Part shown: one piece after another, positions 6,488 through 6,787 of the stretch
Numbering within the stretch: position 1 is the first letter of the stretch
How the letters are laid out: each line of letters begins with the position of its first letter
Source of the DNA: Hyphomicrobiales bacterium
Lineage (GTDB): Bacteria > Pseudomonadota > Alphaproteobacteria > Rhizobiales > Beijerinckiaceae
Direction of reading: 5' to 3'
DNA: 6,787 bases
NCBI GenBank assembly: GCA_027489835.1
Contig: JAIXZF010000255.1
Location: 1 to 6,787 of the forward strand
Position numbers and translations under genes: made by a program
The notes under the pieces: generated by a model
Databases searched by the model: none
Told to the model about the DNA's origin: nothing
Seen by the model: only the letters and a program-made list of their open reading frames with translations

Positions 6488-6505
6488 GCGGCGGCGCGCC
6501 TCGAC
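6483..6505. terminator. Weak candidate hairpin between convergent UDG and DUF3830 genes
   Basis: GTTGAG (6483-6488) can pair with CTCGAC (6500-6505), including one G-U pair in RNA, across a GC-rich 11-base loop. It lies between two facing stop codons. There is no T-run on either strand, so termination here is only a positional guess. Confidence 0.18.
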
Positions 6506-6508
6506 TGC

Positions 6509-6787
6509 TCAGATCGCTTCGTAGCGGATGTCCTGCGCGCCTTCGTAGAGCACCTTGCGGCCCAGCGCGTAGATGTTCTCGAGGCCCTTGGTCAGGGTGA
6601 TGAAGTGATTGCCGGAGAGCTGGCCGGCCTTCGAGGCGAAGTTGACGTTGCCGTACGCCAGCAGAATCTCGGTCTCGCTGACGCCGCCCGGATAGAGGAT
6701 GACCTGGCCCGGCGCGGGATAGCAGGTGTTGTTCTCGTAGCCGACGCCGAAGTCGAGGTCGCCGAGCGGGGACCAGACGCCCTCGCC
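6509..6787 (-). CDS. DUF3830 family protein (cyclophilin-like fold), C-terminal 92 residues
   Basis: The minus-strand frame is open from the window edge to the TGA at 6511-6509, giving the last 92 residues. The start lies beyond the window. The segment runs GEGVWSPLGDLDFGVGYENN, then TCYPAPGQVILYPGGVSETE, then a region with FASKAGQLSGNHF, and ends GRKVLYEGAQDIRYEAI. From memory this matches the DUF3830 family, small proteins of roughly 130-150 residues with a cyclophilin-like beta-barrel. The YPAPGQ, LYPGG-SETEI, GNHF and GAQDI landmarks are all present. About 40-55 residues are probably missing. No catalytic role is established for the family to my knowledge, and its promoter and neighbours are outside the window, so no function is assigned. 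It converges on the UDG gene with a 21-base gap. Confidence 0.85.
   Translation of the reverse strand, partial: GEGVWSPLGDLDFGVGYENNTCYPAPGQVILYPGGVSETEILLAYGNVNFASKAGQLSGNHFITLTKGLENIYALGRKVLYEGAQDIRYEAI

Noticed and set aside
1..6787. A defence system, mobile element, CRISPR array, prophage remnant or biosynthetic cluster
   Set aside because: I saw no direct repeats, transposase, integrase, nuclease or toxin-antitoxin motifs, and every stretch over 200 bases is accounted for by a recognised gene.

Overview
This is a GC-rich, gene-dense chromosomal window with housekeeping character. It most likely comes from an alphaproteobacterium of the Hyphomicrobiales (Rhizobiales) type. That placement is an inference from base composition, from strong third-position G/C bias, and from the protein set: an ETF-ubiquinone oxidoreductase, an alphaproteobacterial-style UDG-superfamily protein, and a TPR protein next to ispE. 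No genus is claimed. I see no mobile element, CRISPR array, tRNA or rRNA.

Layout from left to right. (1) The 3' part of a long-chain polyprenyl diphosphate synthase gene runs rightward to 834. (2) It converges, with a 22-base gap, on ispE (857-1708, leftward). (3) Twenty bases upstream of ispE on the same strand lies a 626-residue exported tetratricopeptide-repeat protein gene (1729-3609), and the two probably form an operon. (4) After a 109-base gap comes the gene for electron-transfer flavoprotein:ubiquinone oxidoreductase (3719-5410, leftward). (5) A 186-base divergent control region (5411-5596) holds an AT-rich 18-base near-palindrome on a plausible promoter. (6) A UDG-superfamily (family 4-like) gene runs rightward (5597-6487). 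(7) It converges, with a 21-base gap, on the 3' end of a DUF3830-family gene (6509 to the window edge, leftward).

How the genes relate. IspE works in the MEP pathway, which supplies isoprenoid precursors. The polyprenyl synthase condenses those precursors into the side chain of ubiquinone. ETF-QO then passes electrons from fatty-acid, amino-acid and one-carbon dehydrogenases into ubiquinone. Three of the six genes therefore touch the quinone pool, although their strands show they are not one operon. The UDG-like protein belongs to DNA base-excision repair, and the TPR and DUF3830 proteins have no specific known role.

I did not find evidence of a novel multi-gene system. The points most worth a second look are the operator-like palindrome between ETF-QO and the UDG gene, and the absence from the UDG protein of two of the four cysteines that hold the iron-sulfur cluster in classical family 4 enzymes. 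The many long antisense reading frames are products of high GC content.
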